Assembly: GCF_001038625.1 (NCBI RefSeq)
Contig: NZ_CP011803.1
Span: forward strand, 3,162,001-3,226,000
Direction: 5' to 3'
DNA length: 64,000 bases
Source: Clostridium carboxidivorans P7
Lineage (GTDB): Bacteria; Bacillota; Clostridia; Clostridiales; Clostridiaceae
A program made the translations under genes and the position numbers. The notes beneath the pieces were generated by a model. It did not search any database. It saw only the letters and a list, made by a program, of their open reading frames with translations, and had not been told where the DNA came from. Shown here in pieces: positions 45,541 through 53,547 of the stretch. Positions within the stretch are counted from its first letter, which is position 1, and the number at the start of each line of letters is the position of its first letter.

Positions 45541-46475
45541 TTGAAAACTCAGGGATTATTAGGCAAGAAGAAAGTATTCATAGTAACTGATAAGATTCTT
45601 GTTGATCTTGGAATTGTTCATAAAGCTACAAAGATTCTAACAGAACCTGGAATGGACTACAAGATATTCTCAGATGTTTTACCAGATCCAACTCTTGCTA
45701 CAGCAAAAGCAGGTGTTGAACAATTGAATAACTTTAAACCAGATACAATTATGTCAATTGGTGGAGGATCACCGATTGATGCAGCTAAAATTATGTGGGT
45801 ATTATACGAGCATCCAGAAGAAAAGTTTGAAGATTTAGCTATGAGATTTACGGATATTAGAAAGAGAGTTTATACCTTCCCTGTAATGGGTTCAAAATGT
45901 TATATGGTTGCAGTTCCAACTACAGCAGGAACTGGTTCAGAAGTTACTCCATTTGCAGTAATCACCGATGAAAAAACAGGTGCTAAATATCCAGTAGCAG
46001 ACTATGAATTACTTCCAAATATGGCTATAGTAGATGCTGATCTTATGATGAATATGCCAAGAGGATTAACTGCAGCTTCTGGTATAGATGCTTTAACACA
46101 TGCTCTAGAAGCTTACGTATCGGTTATGGCTTCAAGCTTTACTGATGGATTAGCTTTAGAAGCAATAAAGGTACTTTCCCTCAGTATGAATATCCAAATG
46201 CTAAGAGAAGATATGCAATCATTGCTGAAACTCTAAACTTGGGTGGCTCTACAGATGATGAAAAGGTAGATTTATTAATTAAAGCTATTCAAAAGTTAAA
46301 AGATCAAGTTAACATTCCTAAATCTATAAGTGCTGCAGGAGTTAAAAAAGAAGACTTCTATGCTACATTAGATGAGATGAGTGAATTAGCTTTCGATGAC
46401 CAATGTACAGCTGCTAATCCAAGATATCCATTGATTAAAGAAATTAAAGCAATGTATATCAAAGTGTTCGAATAA
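45541..46475 (+). pseudogene. AdhE C-terminal (iron alcohol dehydrogenase) domain, doubly truncated
   Basis: Frame 1 (45541-46236) covers GKKKVFIVTDKILVDLGIVH, MSIGGGSPIDAAKIMWVLYE and VPTTAGTGSEVTPFAVITDE. It runs to TAASGIDALTHALEAYVSVM and then EAIKVL, near 46172. There it jumps, in another frame, to FPQYEYPNAKRRYAIIAETL and runs to the normal end at 46475. The entire aldehyde-dehydrogenase half and about 85-110 residues with the iron-binding histidines are missing. The gene is inactive. An IS remnant lies on its 5' side. Confidence 0.88.
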
Positions 46476-46574
46476 TAGATTACTCAACAACAAAAAAGTT
46501 TGAAAATAAATATTTAAGGTTTGATAACATATATATCAGCAGTCTCCCTAAAAATGAAAGGATGGTGTAATCTC

Positions 46575-46706
46575 ATGGCTGTAGATGTAAAAAATATGTC
46601 TGATGAAGAAATGAAAGAAAAATTGCTGGAAATCAAAATAGAAAACCTTAAGGATATTGAAGCAAAAAAACAGCTTGAGACTAAAAAACCGGAAAAATTA
46701 AAATAG
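46575..46706 (+). CDS. Small charged hypothetical protein
   Basis: A 43-residue protein (MAVDVKNMSDEEMKEKLLEI...) is rich in Lys and Glu and predicted helical. I start at ATG 46575; the in-frame ORF begins at 46521, and the best ribosome-site-like stretch is aaaggatgg 9 nt upstream. It is followed by a clear terminator. No family is recognised. Confidence 0.4.
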   Translation: MAVDVKNMSDEEMKEKLLEIKIENLKDIEAKKQLETKKPEKLK

Positions 46707-46761
46707 AATAAGACTGTAAGTAAATTTCCATGAGCAATGAAAATAATACTAGTGTTTATTT

Positions 46762-46800
46762 AGCATCCAATTTTTATATAAATTGGATGCTATCATTTTT
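46762..46800 (+). terminator. Intrinsic terminator
   Basis: Perfect 13-bp stem tagcatccaattt / aaattggatgcta (46762-46793), 6-nt loop, then tcattttt. Confidence 0.85.
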
Positions 46801-46882
46801 CTCCTTTTAAAATTAGTACTTCTTCAAGCATAGATAAGTATCGCTTAAAATCTGCTATTTCAATATGCCTCTAGCTTTTTTC

Positions 46883-47365
46883 TTACAATCCTAAACCTAT
46901 TATCCATTCTTTCATGCTTTCTGCTGTTGCTCCTGCACTTAATCTTTTTCCAGAAACCCAACGAACAGAAGGATCACAGCAAGCTTTTAGTATCTTGTCG
47001 CTATTACCCATACCACTGCCTCCTGAAGTACAGAATGTAACTACTGTCTTTCCTGAAAAATCGTAGCTTTCCATAAAAGTATTAATAATCGTTGGTGCTA
47101 CATACCACCAAATTGGAAATCCAACAAATATAACATTATATTCTTGAAAGTTATTTACTTTATCTAAAATAGCTGGTCTTGAATTAACATCATTCATTTC
47201 TATACTGCTGCGGCTGCTCTTATTGTTCCAATTTAAATCTTCCTTTGTATATGGCTTTTCTGGCTTTATTTCATATAAATCTGCTCCCACAACTGCTGAA
47301 AGGTTTTCTGCAACTCTTCTTGTAACTCCGCTTGCTGAAAAATAAGTTACTAATGTTTTACTCAT
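46883..47365 (-). CDS. Flavodoxin
   Basis: This 160-residue protein starts [20 protein letters not shown] (FMN phosphate loop) and has [20 protein letters not shown] and [14 protein letters not shown] at the flavin-binding loops. This is the flavodoxin_4/BilS-like group that pairs with aldehyde and electrophile stress genes in Firmicutes. It is driven by a MerR-type promoter at 47454-47484 of subtype B. The electron partner is unknown. Confidence 0.87.
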   Translation of the reverse strand: MSKTLVTYFSASGVTRRVAENLSAVVGADLYEIKPEKPYTKEDLNWNNKSSRSSIEMNDVNSRPAILDKVNNFQEYNVIFVGFPIWWYVAPTIINTFMESYDFSGKTVVTFCTSGGSGMGNSDKILKACCDPSVRWVSGKRLSAGATAESMKEWIIGLGL

Positions 47366-47453
47366 AAATACTTCTCCAATCTTAATATTTTTTTCGTGAT
47401 TTATCTTTTATTCTTCTATTCTAAGTACATATAAATAACACTTACTTATACAT

Positions 47454-47484
47454 ACCATAAACCCTTAACCCAACTTTAGGTCAA
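47454..47484 (-). promoter_or_regulatory. MerR-type promoter, subtype B, for the flavodoxin gene
   Basis: On the minus strand: TTGACC (47484-47479), exactly 19 bp of spacer, TATGGT (47459-47454). The spacer holds the imperfect repeat cctaaag-ttgg-gttaagg. The 19-bp spacing is what MerR regulators need in order to twist DNA into an active promoter. Confidence 0.75.
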
Positions 47485-47536
47485 TATATATTTTAAATTT
47501 ACTTCTGTAAAAGATGTTTGAGTTGTAGCTGTATTA

Positions 47537-48253
47537 TTATTTAATAAGTCCTAGTTTAGCTAACCTATTTTTCACATCATTCGATGTATCCTTAGGAAGA
47601 TCTTGACTTATTGCAAGTCCTTCTAAAATTTTAGCCTTTGGTTCCAATTTACCAATAGACTCAATGGTTTTTGTGAAGCCGCTGCCACCGCTGGTGCAGA
47701 ATGGCACAATGGTTTTTCCAGATAAATCATATTCATCAAGGAAACTATAAACAGCTATAGGCATATCGTACCACCAAATAGGATAGACAAGAACCACCAC
47801 ATCATAGGACGCAATATCCTTCACGTGTGTTGCTAACTTTGGTCGAACATTGGCATCATGTTCTTCCTTACCCTCACGATCAATCACACTATGCTCAGAA
47901 ACTAACTTATCAGACTTTAACTTATCTGCTCTCTGAATAAAGAACAAATCACTACCTGCTAAATCCTTCTGGATCATTTTTGAAACAATTTCGTTATTGC
48001 CCTGAACACCACCATCCTTCACAACATTCAAGCTCGCAGAAGAAACCGTATCCACCTTTTCAGGAAGATCAGTATTTCCAACACGGGAGAAATACACAAC
48101 CAAAACTTTGTGTGAACCTTCTGAAACTTTAGCTGAACTGTTAAATGTTTGAGTTACACTAGAAGATGCATTCGTCTCGGTATTTTTTCTAACACTACAA
48201 GCAGTGAGAGAAAATACCACAAGTAAAATTAATAAGATAGTTCGTTTTTTCAT
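47537..48253 (-). CDS. Membrane-anchored flavodoxin lipoprotein
   Basis: This 238-residue protein has a lipoprotein signal (TILLILLVVFSLTAC, lipobox LTAC) and a flavodoxin domain: [48 protein letters not shown] chose ATG 48253 (MKKRTILL); upstream ATGs sit on the ribosome site. An exported flavodoxin-like protein implies electron transfer at the outer face of the membrane. It is divergent from the DUF362 ferredoxin gene across paired MerR-type promoters. Confidence 0.85.
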   Translation of the reverse strand: MKKRTILLILLVVFSLTACSVRKNTETNASSSVTQTFNSSAKVSEGSHKVLVVYFSRVGNTDLPEKVDTVSSASLNVVKDGGVQGNNEIVSKMIQKDLAGSDLFFIQRADKLKSDKLVSEHSVIDREGKEEHDANVRPKLATHVKDIASYDVVVLVYPIWWYDMPIAVYSFLDEYDLSGKTIVPFCTSGGSGFTKTIESIGKLEPKAKILEGLAISQDLPKDTSNDVKNRLAKLGLIK

Positions 48254-48364
48254 TATTATAATCATTCCTTTCGCTTCACTTAAAATACAAAACCTAATAA
48301 AATGTTCTACTCTGAGCAAATTTTATTTTATTATTACTAAGTAACTTTCTCTTCCAATAACTTT

Positions 48365-48395
48365 AGCATAATGTATAAAGTTAACTTTATGTCAA
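48365..48395 (-). promoter_or_regulatory. MerR-type promoter, subtype A, for the flavodoxin lipoprotein
   Basis: Minus strand TTGACA (48395-48390), 19-bp spacer, TATGCT (48370-48365). The -35/spacer junction contains the palindrome ataaagttaactttat. It is the partner of the promoter at 48440 in a divergent arrangement. Confidence 0.82.
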
Positions 48396-48439
48396 TACCT
48401 TATTTTTAAAAATTATATTTTTTATATTCTTTTAAACTA

Positions 48440-48470
48440 TTGACATAAAGTTAACTTTACCACCTATAAT
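48440..48470 (+). promoter_or_regulatory. MerR-type promoter, subtype A, for the DUF362 ferredoxin
   Basis: TTGACA (48440-48445), 19-bp spacer taaagttaactttaccacc, TATAAT (48465-48470). Consensus hexamers with an over-long spacer and a central inverted repeat are the MerR hallmark. The leader to the start codon is about 155 nt. Confidence 0.85.
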
Positions 48471-48631
48471 AGACATGATGAAATAAGTTTGAAACATTAA
48501 GGGATATGTTCTGTTTCTTTGATATCAAATGAAAAAGCTAAATATTCTTATGGATGCACGTATTCCCTGCAATCATTGTAAATTACACTATCCTATTGAA
48601 ACAATATTTTTTAAAACAGGAGTGATAAAAC

Positions 48632-49762
48632 ATGGAAAAATCAAAAGTTTATTTTACAGATTTTCGTACGAAACTCGGTGAAGGATTACCAACCAAGTTA
48701 AAAAAACTGATTAAAAAGGCAGATATCGGACAAATCGACATGGATAACAAATTCGTTGCCATCAAAATGCACTTCGGTGAGTTGGGCAACTTAGGTTTCC
48801 TCCGCCCAAATTATGCAAAAGCAGTAGCCGACGTTGTAAAGGAGCTAGGTGGTCATCCATTTCTCACAGACTGCAATACCCTATACCCTGGCAGCCGCAA
48901 AAATGCTCTTGAGCATCTGGAATGTGCATGGGAAAACGGCTTTACCCCACTAACAGTTGGCTGCCCAGTCATCATTGCTGATGGACTAAAGGGTACCGAT
49001 GACATCACGGTACCGGTAGCAGGCGGTGAATATATAAAAGAGGCAAAAATCGGTCGCGCAATCATGGATGCTGATGTATTTATCAGTCTGACTCATTTCA
49101 AAGGTCATGAGATGACTGGCTTTGGTGGTGCCATCAAGAACATTGGTATGGGCTGTGGATCCCGAGCTGGAAAAAAGGATCAGCACATTAACGGTAAGCC
49201 TGACATCTCACATGAACAATGTAGAGGCTGCAAGAGATGCCTGCGTGAATGCGCCAATAATGGTCTGGTATTTGATGATGTGGAAAAGAAGATGTCTATC
49301 AATGCAGATAACTGTGTTGGTTGTGGACGCTGCTTGGGCGCATGTAATTTTGACGCTATCACGTTTTCAAACTGGGCAGCTAGCAAGGAATTGAATTGCC
49401 GCATGGCAGAATACACAAAAGCAGTAGTAGACGGTCGCCCTTGCTTCCACATTTCCCTTGTGATAGATGTTTCACCTAACTGTGATTGCCATAGCGAAAA
49501 TGATGCTCCGATCCTTCCAAATCTAGGCATGTTTGCTTCCTTTGATGCGCTAGCACTGGATCAAGCCTGTGTAGATGCTTGTATGTCAGCTGCACCGCTG
49601 CCAAACAGCCAGCTATCTGACAACATGTCAAAGAACGGCTTTAAGGATCATCACGACCACTTCACCAACTCCACACCAGAATCGGAGTGGCGCACTTGCC
49701 TTGCCCATGCAGAAAAAATAGGTATCGGCAGCCGAGAGTATGAACTGATTGTTCTAAAATAA
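48632..49762 (+). CDS. DUF362-domain protein with two 4Fe-4S clusters
   Basis: This 376-residue protein has a DUF362 N-terminal half (AIKMHFGELGNLGFLRPNY, FISLTHFKGHEMTGFGGAIK, NIGMGCGSRAGK). Two ferredoxin motifs follow at about 193-230 (CRGCKRCLRECANN and CVGCGRCLGACNF), and a Cys/His-containing tail (SPNCDCHSENDAP) comes next. The family is a redox protein of unknown reaction. Base composition is clearly richer in G+C than the rest of the window, which suggests recent acquisition. It is under a subtype A MerR promoter. Confidence 0.88.
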   Translation: MEKSKVYFTDFRTKLGEGLPTKLKKLIKKADIGQIDMDNKFVAIKMHFGELGNLGFLRPNYAKAVADVVKELGGHPFLTDCNTLYPGSRKNALEHLECAWENGFTPLTVGCPVIIADGLKGTDDITVPVAGGEYIKEAKIGRAIMDADVFISLTHFKGHEMTGFGGAIKNIGMGCGSRAGKKDQHINGKPDISHEQCRGCKRCLRECANNGLVFDDVEKKMSINADNCVGCGRCLGACNFDAITFSNWAASKELNCRMAEYTKAVVDGRPCFHISLVIDVSPNCDCHSENDAPILPNLGMFASFDALALDQACVDACMSAAPLPNSQLSDNMSKNGFKDHHDHFTNSTPESEWRTCLAHAEKIGIGSREYELIVLK

Positions 49763-49860
49763 GTTATATTTCACACTAATAATTTGTAAAAGATAATGAA
49801 GGAGTTTAAGGTTCAAATTCAATCTTGGGGACCATTTGCAGTAAGATTGAAATATCATTA

Positions 49861-49899
49861 AAAAATGCAGGAAATTTAAATTAAACTCCTGCATTTTTT
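49861..49899 (+). terminator. Bidirectional intrinsic terminator
   Basis: aaaaatgcagga (49861-49872) pairs with tcctgcattttt (49887-49898), followed by tat. It lies between the convergent DUF362 and tautomerase genes. Confidence 0.85.
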
Positions 49900-49931
49900 A
49901 TAGTTAATCTATATAGAAATTTAAATTGGGT

Positions 49932-50114
49932 TTATTTGTCATATACCAATTTCCCACTAAAACCAACATTATCCAATTCATTTTCTTTCAACAAAACTAT
50001 AATTGCTTGTTCAGGTACATTCATAACACTTGATGCTGTTGCTGTAAATTCTTTAACCAATTGACTTTTTTGTTCTTTATTTAATTTTCCTGCTTCTAAA
50101 GTAATTACTGGCAT
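49932..50114 (-). CDS. 4-oxalocrotonate tautomerase family protein
   Basis: This 60-residue protein has Pro2 (Pro1 after Met removal), the catalytic base of 4-OT enzymes, in MPVITLEAGKLNKEQKSQLV. It is the typical length for the small hexameric tautomerases. It begins 36 nt after the FMN reductase stop with its own aaaggagag RBS, so the two form an operon. The likely role is isomerising an enol or unsaturated acid; the substrate is unknown. Confidence 0.87.
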   Translation of the reverse strand: MPVITLEAGKLNKEQKSQLVKEFTATASSVMNVPEQAIIVLLKENELDNVGFSGKLVYDK

Positions 50115-50149
50115 ATTTTCCTCTCCTTTCTTTAGTTATATATTTTTAA

Positions 50150-50686
50150 TTATTGTATAGATTTTCCTAATTCATATGCTTGATTTGGGAAATCAGTTTG
50201 TTCAAGCACTTCTCTTACAGGACATCCAGTTGCAAATAGCTTTCCCACATCTGTCCAATTTAGAAAACGAAGTATACCTTCATAAGTTTTTTCTAAACCT
50301 TCCATAGTCCAATCATCTGCACCATATGAAGTTGCGAAAAGCATTGCCTTTTTGTTTCCTGCTAATTTTGCATTATTTGCATGGAATCTATCAATTACTG
50401 CTTTTATTTGTGCTGACATTGTATAATAATATAATGGTGTTACGAACACTACCATATCTGAATCTATTAACTTATCATACCATTCATTCATTGCATCTTT
50501 ACGTACACATTCACCTTCATGGCTCACGCAGTATTCACATGCTAAACATGGTTTTACATCTTCAAATGCTGCATCAAAACGCAACACCTCATGTCCCGAT
50601 TCTTTAGCTCCTTCTATAAATTTGTCTGCTAATAAGGCAGATGTACCCTTCTTATGTGAGCTTCCTGTAATAACTGTTATTTTCAT
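50150..50686 (-). CDS. NADPH-dependent FMN reductase/flavodoxin-fold protein with Cys motif
   Basis: This 178-residue protein begins MKITVITGSSHKKGTSALLA (flavin phosphate loop) and has CLACEYCVSHEGEC (about 47-60), typical of iron-sulfur flavoprotein-like reductases. Then comes FVTPLYYYTMSAQIKAVIDR. It likely reduces FMN or quinone-type acceptors. First gene of a two-gene operon with the tautomerase, under the subtype B MerR promoter at 50757. Confidence 0.87.
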   Translation of the reverse strand: MKITVITGSSHKKGTSALLADKFIEGAKESGHEVLRFDAAFEDVKPCLACEYCVSHEGECVRKDAMNEWYDKLIDSDMVVFVTPLYYYTMSAQIKAVIDRFHANNAKLAGNKKAMLFATSYGADDWTMEGLEKTYEGILRFLNWTDVGKLFATGCPVREVLEQTDFPNQAYELGKSIQ

Positions 50687-50756
50687 CGTTATTCTCCTTC
50701 CAAATTAAAAATCATATTTTTTATGGTTAATTGTGTTTGTTTTTGCCGATACATTG

Positions 50757-50787
50757 ACTATAAACCCTTAAGTCGACTTAAGGTCAA
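50757..50787 (-). promoter_or_regulatory. MerR-type promoter, subtype B, for the FMN reductase-tautomerase operon
   Basis: Minus strand TTGACC (50787-50782), 19-bp spacer, TATAGT (50762-50757). The spacer region holds the perfect palindrome ccttaagtcgacttaagg, a 7-4-7 arrangement like the AdhR operator. Confidence 0.85.
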
Positions 50788-50805
50788 GCTTTTTTTATAG
50801 CGCTA

Positions 50806-50854
50806 GAAAACCCTTCTAGTTGAAGCTTATTATCACTGCAATGAAAAGGGTTTT
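50806..50854 (-). terminator. Terminator of the first MerR gene
   Basis: gaaaaccctt (50806 on) pairs with aaaagggtttt (50844-50854). It lies between the MerR gene and the next MerR-type promoter. Confidence 0.6.
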
Positions 50855-50885
50855 AACATACTCTACTATTCGAAATTTTATATCT

Positions 50886-51284
50886 CTAATCATTTTTGTT
50901 TTGCTTATGGACTGCCTCTGTGCCAGCCTTAATTGCTGTTTCATAATACCATATCTTATGGTTGATGGTTTCCATAATCTTATTTAATTCCTCACGCTGC
51001 TTTTCAACGGCTTCCTTTCTTTCAAGAAACATCTCCATCCGTTCCTGCAAAGTACTATCACCCTCTTGGCACAAATCCATATACTTCTTTATGTCTTTTA
51101 TTGGAAGTCCAGAATTTTTCATACAAGTTATGATAGCCAGTCCCTCGAAATCTTCATCTTTAAAAACCCTGGTACCATTTGGCTTCTTCTCCACAAATGG
51201 CAGAAGCCCTTCTTTATCGTAATAACGCAGCGTTGGAACAGTAAACCCCATTTTTTCTGCAGCCTGTTTAATCGTATAATTCAT
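50886..51284 (-). CDS. MerR-family regulator with NmlR/AdhR-like sensor cysteine
   Basis: This 132-residue protein has an N-terminal MerR winged HTH (YTIKQAAEKMGFTVPTLRYY, DKEGLLPFVEKKPNGTRVF) and a C-terminal dimer helix. Cys54 in LAIITCMKNSG sits where NmlR and AdhR carry their single reactive cysteine, so thiol modification by aldehydes or electrophiles is likely. It is transcribed from a subtype A promoter (51344), implying autoregulation. The probable regulon is the subtype A promoter set. Confidence 0.88.
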   Translation of the reverse strand: MNYTIKQAAEKMGFTVPTLRYYDKEGLLPFVEKKPNGTRVFKDEDFEGLAIITCMKNSGLPIKDIKKYMDLCQEGDSTLQERMEMFLERKEAVEKQREELNKIMETINHKIWYYETAIKAGTEAVHKQNKND

Positions 51285-51343
51285 AAAGCACTCCTTTCTT
51301 CACCCAATGATTATTAATCATAATTAGTAATACCAACAATCTT

Positions 51344-51374
51344 ATCATAAGGGATAAAGTTAACTTTATGTCAA
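51344..51374 (-). promoter_or_regulatory. MerR-type promoter, subtype A, of the first MerR gene
   Basis: Minus strand TTGACA (51374-51369), 19-bp spacer, TATGAT (51349-51344), with ataaagttaactttat overlapping. It gives autoregulation of the 51284 gene. Confidence 0.85.
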
Positions 51375-51419
51375 TACCTATCATGTAATCTAAAGTTATT
51401 AATTTTTGAAACGTAGGAG

Positions 51420-51824
51420 CTAATTTCCTCCTTTACTTGCTTTCCATGAAGCTATCAATTCATCTGTAATAGGTCCGCACTTCTGCTCATAAGTGTCAAT
51501 TTTATAATTAATAACATCCAGCGTTTCTTGTATATCATGCATCTTTTTTTCTAATCCTTCTCTTGTTTCAATCAATAAATCTCGTCTTACTTCCTTGGTT
51601 GATTCACCTTTCAAAGCAAGTTGAATATATTCATGTATAGTCTCCAATAACACTCCTGCTTTTTTAAATCTCATGACAAAGTCAATCCAGCTAATTGATA
51701 TTTCATCATAATTTCGGATACCAGATGACGTTCTTGGAACTGCTGGAATAAGACCTATTCTTTCATAATAACGTAGGTTATCTATTGAAATGCCTGTTAT
51801 TTCTGCTACTTCTTTTATTGTCAT
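51420..51824 (-). CDS. Second MerR-family regulator
   Basis: This 134-residue protein has a MerR HTH (MTIKEVAEITGISIDNLRYY, ERIGLIPAVPRTSSGIRNYD) and a coiled dimerisation helix. Unlike its neighbour it has no Cys at the position of AdhR Cys52/NmlR Cys54 (sequence WIDFVMRFKKAG). Its only Cys is near 116 (QKCGPI). It is likely cotranscribed with the 94-residue protein upstream from a subtype B promoter and is the likely controller of the subtype B set. Confidence 0.87.
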   Translation of the reverse strand: MTIKEVAEITGISIDNLRYYERIGLIPAVPRTSSGIRNYDEISISWIDFVMRFKKAGVLLETIHEYIQLALKGESTKEVRRDLLIETREGLEKKMHDIQETLDVINYKIDTYEQKCGPITDELIASWKASKGGN

Positions 51825-51864
51825 CTACAATACCTCCTTCATCAAATTCAATATTTTATTTAAC

Positions 51865-52149
51865 TTACTCCTCTTTTAACAAAGGTTCCAGCTGTCCCAT
51901 CATATTATCTATATTTTCAAAAATAACACTTTTCTTAGTATCAAATTTATTAATCATATCGATATGTTCTGTCATATAATTATAGGATTGTTGTGATGCA
52001 GATATATAATCATCAATTTTCTTCATTCCATTAGATGACTCTTTGATAGCATACAGAATAGGTGAAATATCTTTCTTCTCCTTAATATTATTAATTATAA
52101 TGTTATCTTCAACTTTATTTTTATTCCTATTAAAGCAAAACCATTTCAT
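51865..52149 (-). CDS. Small hypothetical protein in the MerR operon
   Basis: This 94-residue soluble protein (MKWFCFNRNKNKVEDN...) is rich in charged and helical residues, without a membrane segment. RBS aggag. It is the first gene after the subtype B MerR promoter at 52293 and precedes the MerR gene by 40 bp. No family is recognised. Its place suggests a stress-induced accessory protein. Confidence 0.6.
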   Translation of the reverse strand: MKWFCFNRNKNKVEDNIIINNIKEKKDISPILYAIKESSNGMKKIDDYISASQQSYNYMTEHIDMINKFDTKKSVIFENIDNMMGQLEPLLKEE

Positions 52150-52292
52150 AATAATTCTCCTAATTGTTCTAATTCTTTTACCTGTTCCTTAAATTTCTCC
52201 TTGTTTGATAACAATACTTTATTAATACTAAATTATAGAAAAATTTCTAAACAAGGGTTATTATACATATGATCTAACTAGTTTCAATACAA

Positions 52293-52323
52293 ATCATATC
52301 ACCTTAAGTTAACTCTAGGTCAA
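52293..52323 (-). promoter_or_regulatory. MerR-type promoter, subtype B, for the 52149-51824 operon
   Basis: Minus strand TTGACC (52323-52318), 19-bp spacer, TATGAT (52298-52293). The palindrome cctagagttaacttaagg lies across it. The operon includes the second MerR gene, so autoregulation is expected. Confidence 0.85.
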
Positions 52324-52344
52324 GCATTTTATTGACTACATTAA

Positions 52345-52392
52345 AAAAAGATTCTTAAAAAATTATTTAGCTAATTTTTTAGGAATCTTTTT
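52345..52392 (-). terminator. Terminator of the acetyltransferase gene
   Basis: A 21-bp arm (aaaaagattcttaaaaaatt...) at 52345-52365 pairs with 52372-52392 with one mismatch; on the minus strand it ends in ttttttt. Confidence 0.8.
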
Positions 52393-52400
52393 CTGCATTG

Positions 52401-52976
52401 CTATTTAAAATTTTCAATTTTCCTGATAATCTTTGCAGGAACACCACCAACAATAACATTAGCTGGCACATCCCTATTAACAACTGCGCCAGCAGCAATG
52501 ACAGCTCCATCACCAATATTCACACCGGGAACCACAGTTGCATTTGCTCCAATCCAAACATTATTGCCAACCACAATTGGCGCAGGATGCATAGTGCCTC
52601 GTTTCCTCGGATCAATATCATGATTTAAGGTAGCAAGCACCACATTGTGCCCAATGAGAACCCCATCACCAATAATAATACCGCCTTGATCTTGAAAACG
52701 GCAGCCCGAATTGATAAAAACATTCTTTCCCACAGTGATATTCTTTCCGCAATCTGTATAAAAAGGTGGAAACATAGCAAATGTTCTATCTACCGTTTTC
52801 CCAATTAGCTTGGAAAAAAGTTCTCGAATTTCTTCCGGAGTATGATATTGTCCATTCAGATCAGCAGTTAATTTCAGTGCCTCCTGTGAAACCTCATGCA
52901 TTACTTGGTGTAATTCTGAACCTCCCTCAACCGCTTCTCCTTTATTCAAGTGTTCTAATAAATCATAGATGTTCAT
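52401..52976 (-). CDS. Maltose/galactoside O-acetyltransferase family (hexapeptide repeat)
   Basis: This 191-residue protein has a Mac-type N-terminal helix region ([20 protein letters not shown]). Left-handed beta-helix hexapeptides follow ([21 protein letters not shown], in runs such as [13 protein letters not shown]), with the catalytic His in [12 protein letters not shown] start at ATG 52976, since aaaggagg lies 6 nt upstream; the ORF extension to 53066 is a leader. It acetylates a sugar or thiol acceptor. It lies downstream of the decayed alcohol dehydrogenase, in the MerR region. Confidence 0.85.
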   Translation of the reverse strand: MNIYDLLEHLNKGEAVEGGSELHQVMHEVSQEALKLTADLNGQYHTPEEIRELFSKLIGKTVDRTFAMFPPFYTDCGKNITVGKNVFINSGCRFQDQGGIIIGDGVLIGHNVVLATLNHDIDPRKRGTMHPAPIVVGNNVWIGANATVVPGVNIGDGAVIAAGAVVNRDVPANVIVGGVPAKIIRKIENFK

Positions 52977-53118
52977 TGGTATCCTCCTTTGTTGATAAGA
53001 TTTTTGCATGTTCACAAGCACAATGATGAAATCCTTAGGTTTATTAGCATATTTCATTTCCATCATTATAAATCACTCATCCCTTAAGCATAAGTGTTGA
53101 CTATGACAGCCATAACTA

Positions 53119-53497
53119 CTACATCTGAATTATACTGCAGCATATGCCTTCTAAAGCAACTTCTTCCTTTGTCTTTCCATTTTCATCTACACCCCATACT
53201 TGCTTAGCAAAGCGAACAAACTTATCTAAACCAAACTTATATATATATATCGATAATATGGAAGTGATATTGCTGCTAGTCCCATACCATGCGCGCAATC
53301 CATATAAGCACCCAATTGGTGTTCAATCATATGTACTTCCCAATCCTGAGTTTTACTCAATCCCATAATCGGATTCATTGCAAAAGTAGCACTCCACATC
53401 AAATTACTTCTTGCTTCATAGTTATTAGGATCTTTTTCTGCAATTTTTGCACTATTTATGATAGAACAAAGAAGTCCTTCTATAAATGCTCTGCTTT
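53119..53497 (-). pseudogene. Iron-containing alcohol dehydrogenase (BdhA/YqhD-like) C-terminal fragment
   Basis: The minus strand reads AFIEGLLCSIINSAKIAEKD, PNNYEARSNLMWSATFAMNP, KTQDWEVHMIEHQLGAYMDC and AHGMGLAAISLPYYRY. After a frameshift it continues FGLDKFVRFAKQVWGVDENG and KTKEEVALEGI and ends at 53119. The HMIEHxLxAxxDxxHG pattern carries the metal-binding histidines of butanol/aldehyde-type dehydrogenases. The N-terminal two thirds are deleted, right next to a MerR-type promoter that must once have driven the gene. Confidence 0.88.
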
Positions 53498-53498
53498 T

Positions 53499-53529
53499 AC
53501 CCTAATCACTAAACCTAACTTTAGGTCAA
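53499..53529 (-). promoter_or_regulatory. MerR-type promoter, subtype B, ahead of the ADH remnant
   Basis: Minus strand TTGACC (53529-53524), 19-bp spacer, TAGGGT (53504-53499). The inverted repeat cctaaagttaggtttag is kept, but the -10 is poor. The deletion that removed the start of the ADH gene lies at its downstream edge and may have removed the original -10. Confidence 0.65.
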
Positions 53530-53547
53530 GTATTTTTTGTTTTTTAC

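Noticed and set aside
48528..48698. 56-codon ORF in the leader of the DUF362 gene (MKKLNILMDARIPCNHCKLH...)
   Set aside because: It overlaps the DUF362 start, has no clear ribosome site and no recognised relative. Possible leader peptide but not supported.
49180..49530. 116-residue minus-strand ORF within the DUF362 gene
   Set aside because: Antisense to a well-supported ferredoxin gene and without a ribosome site.
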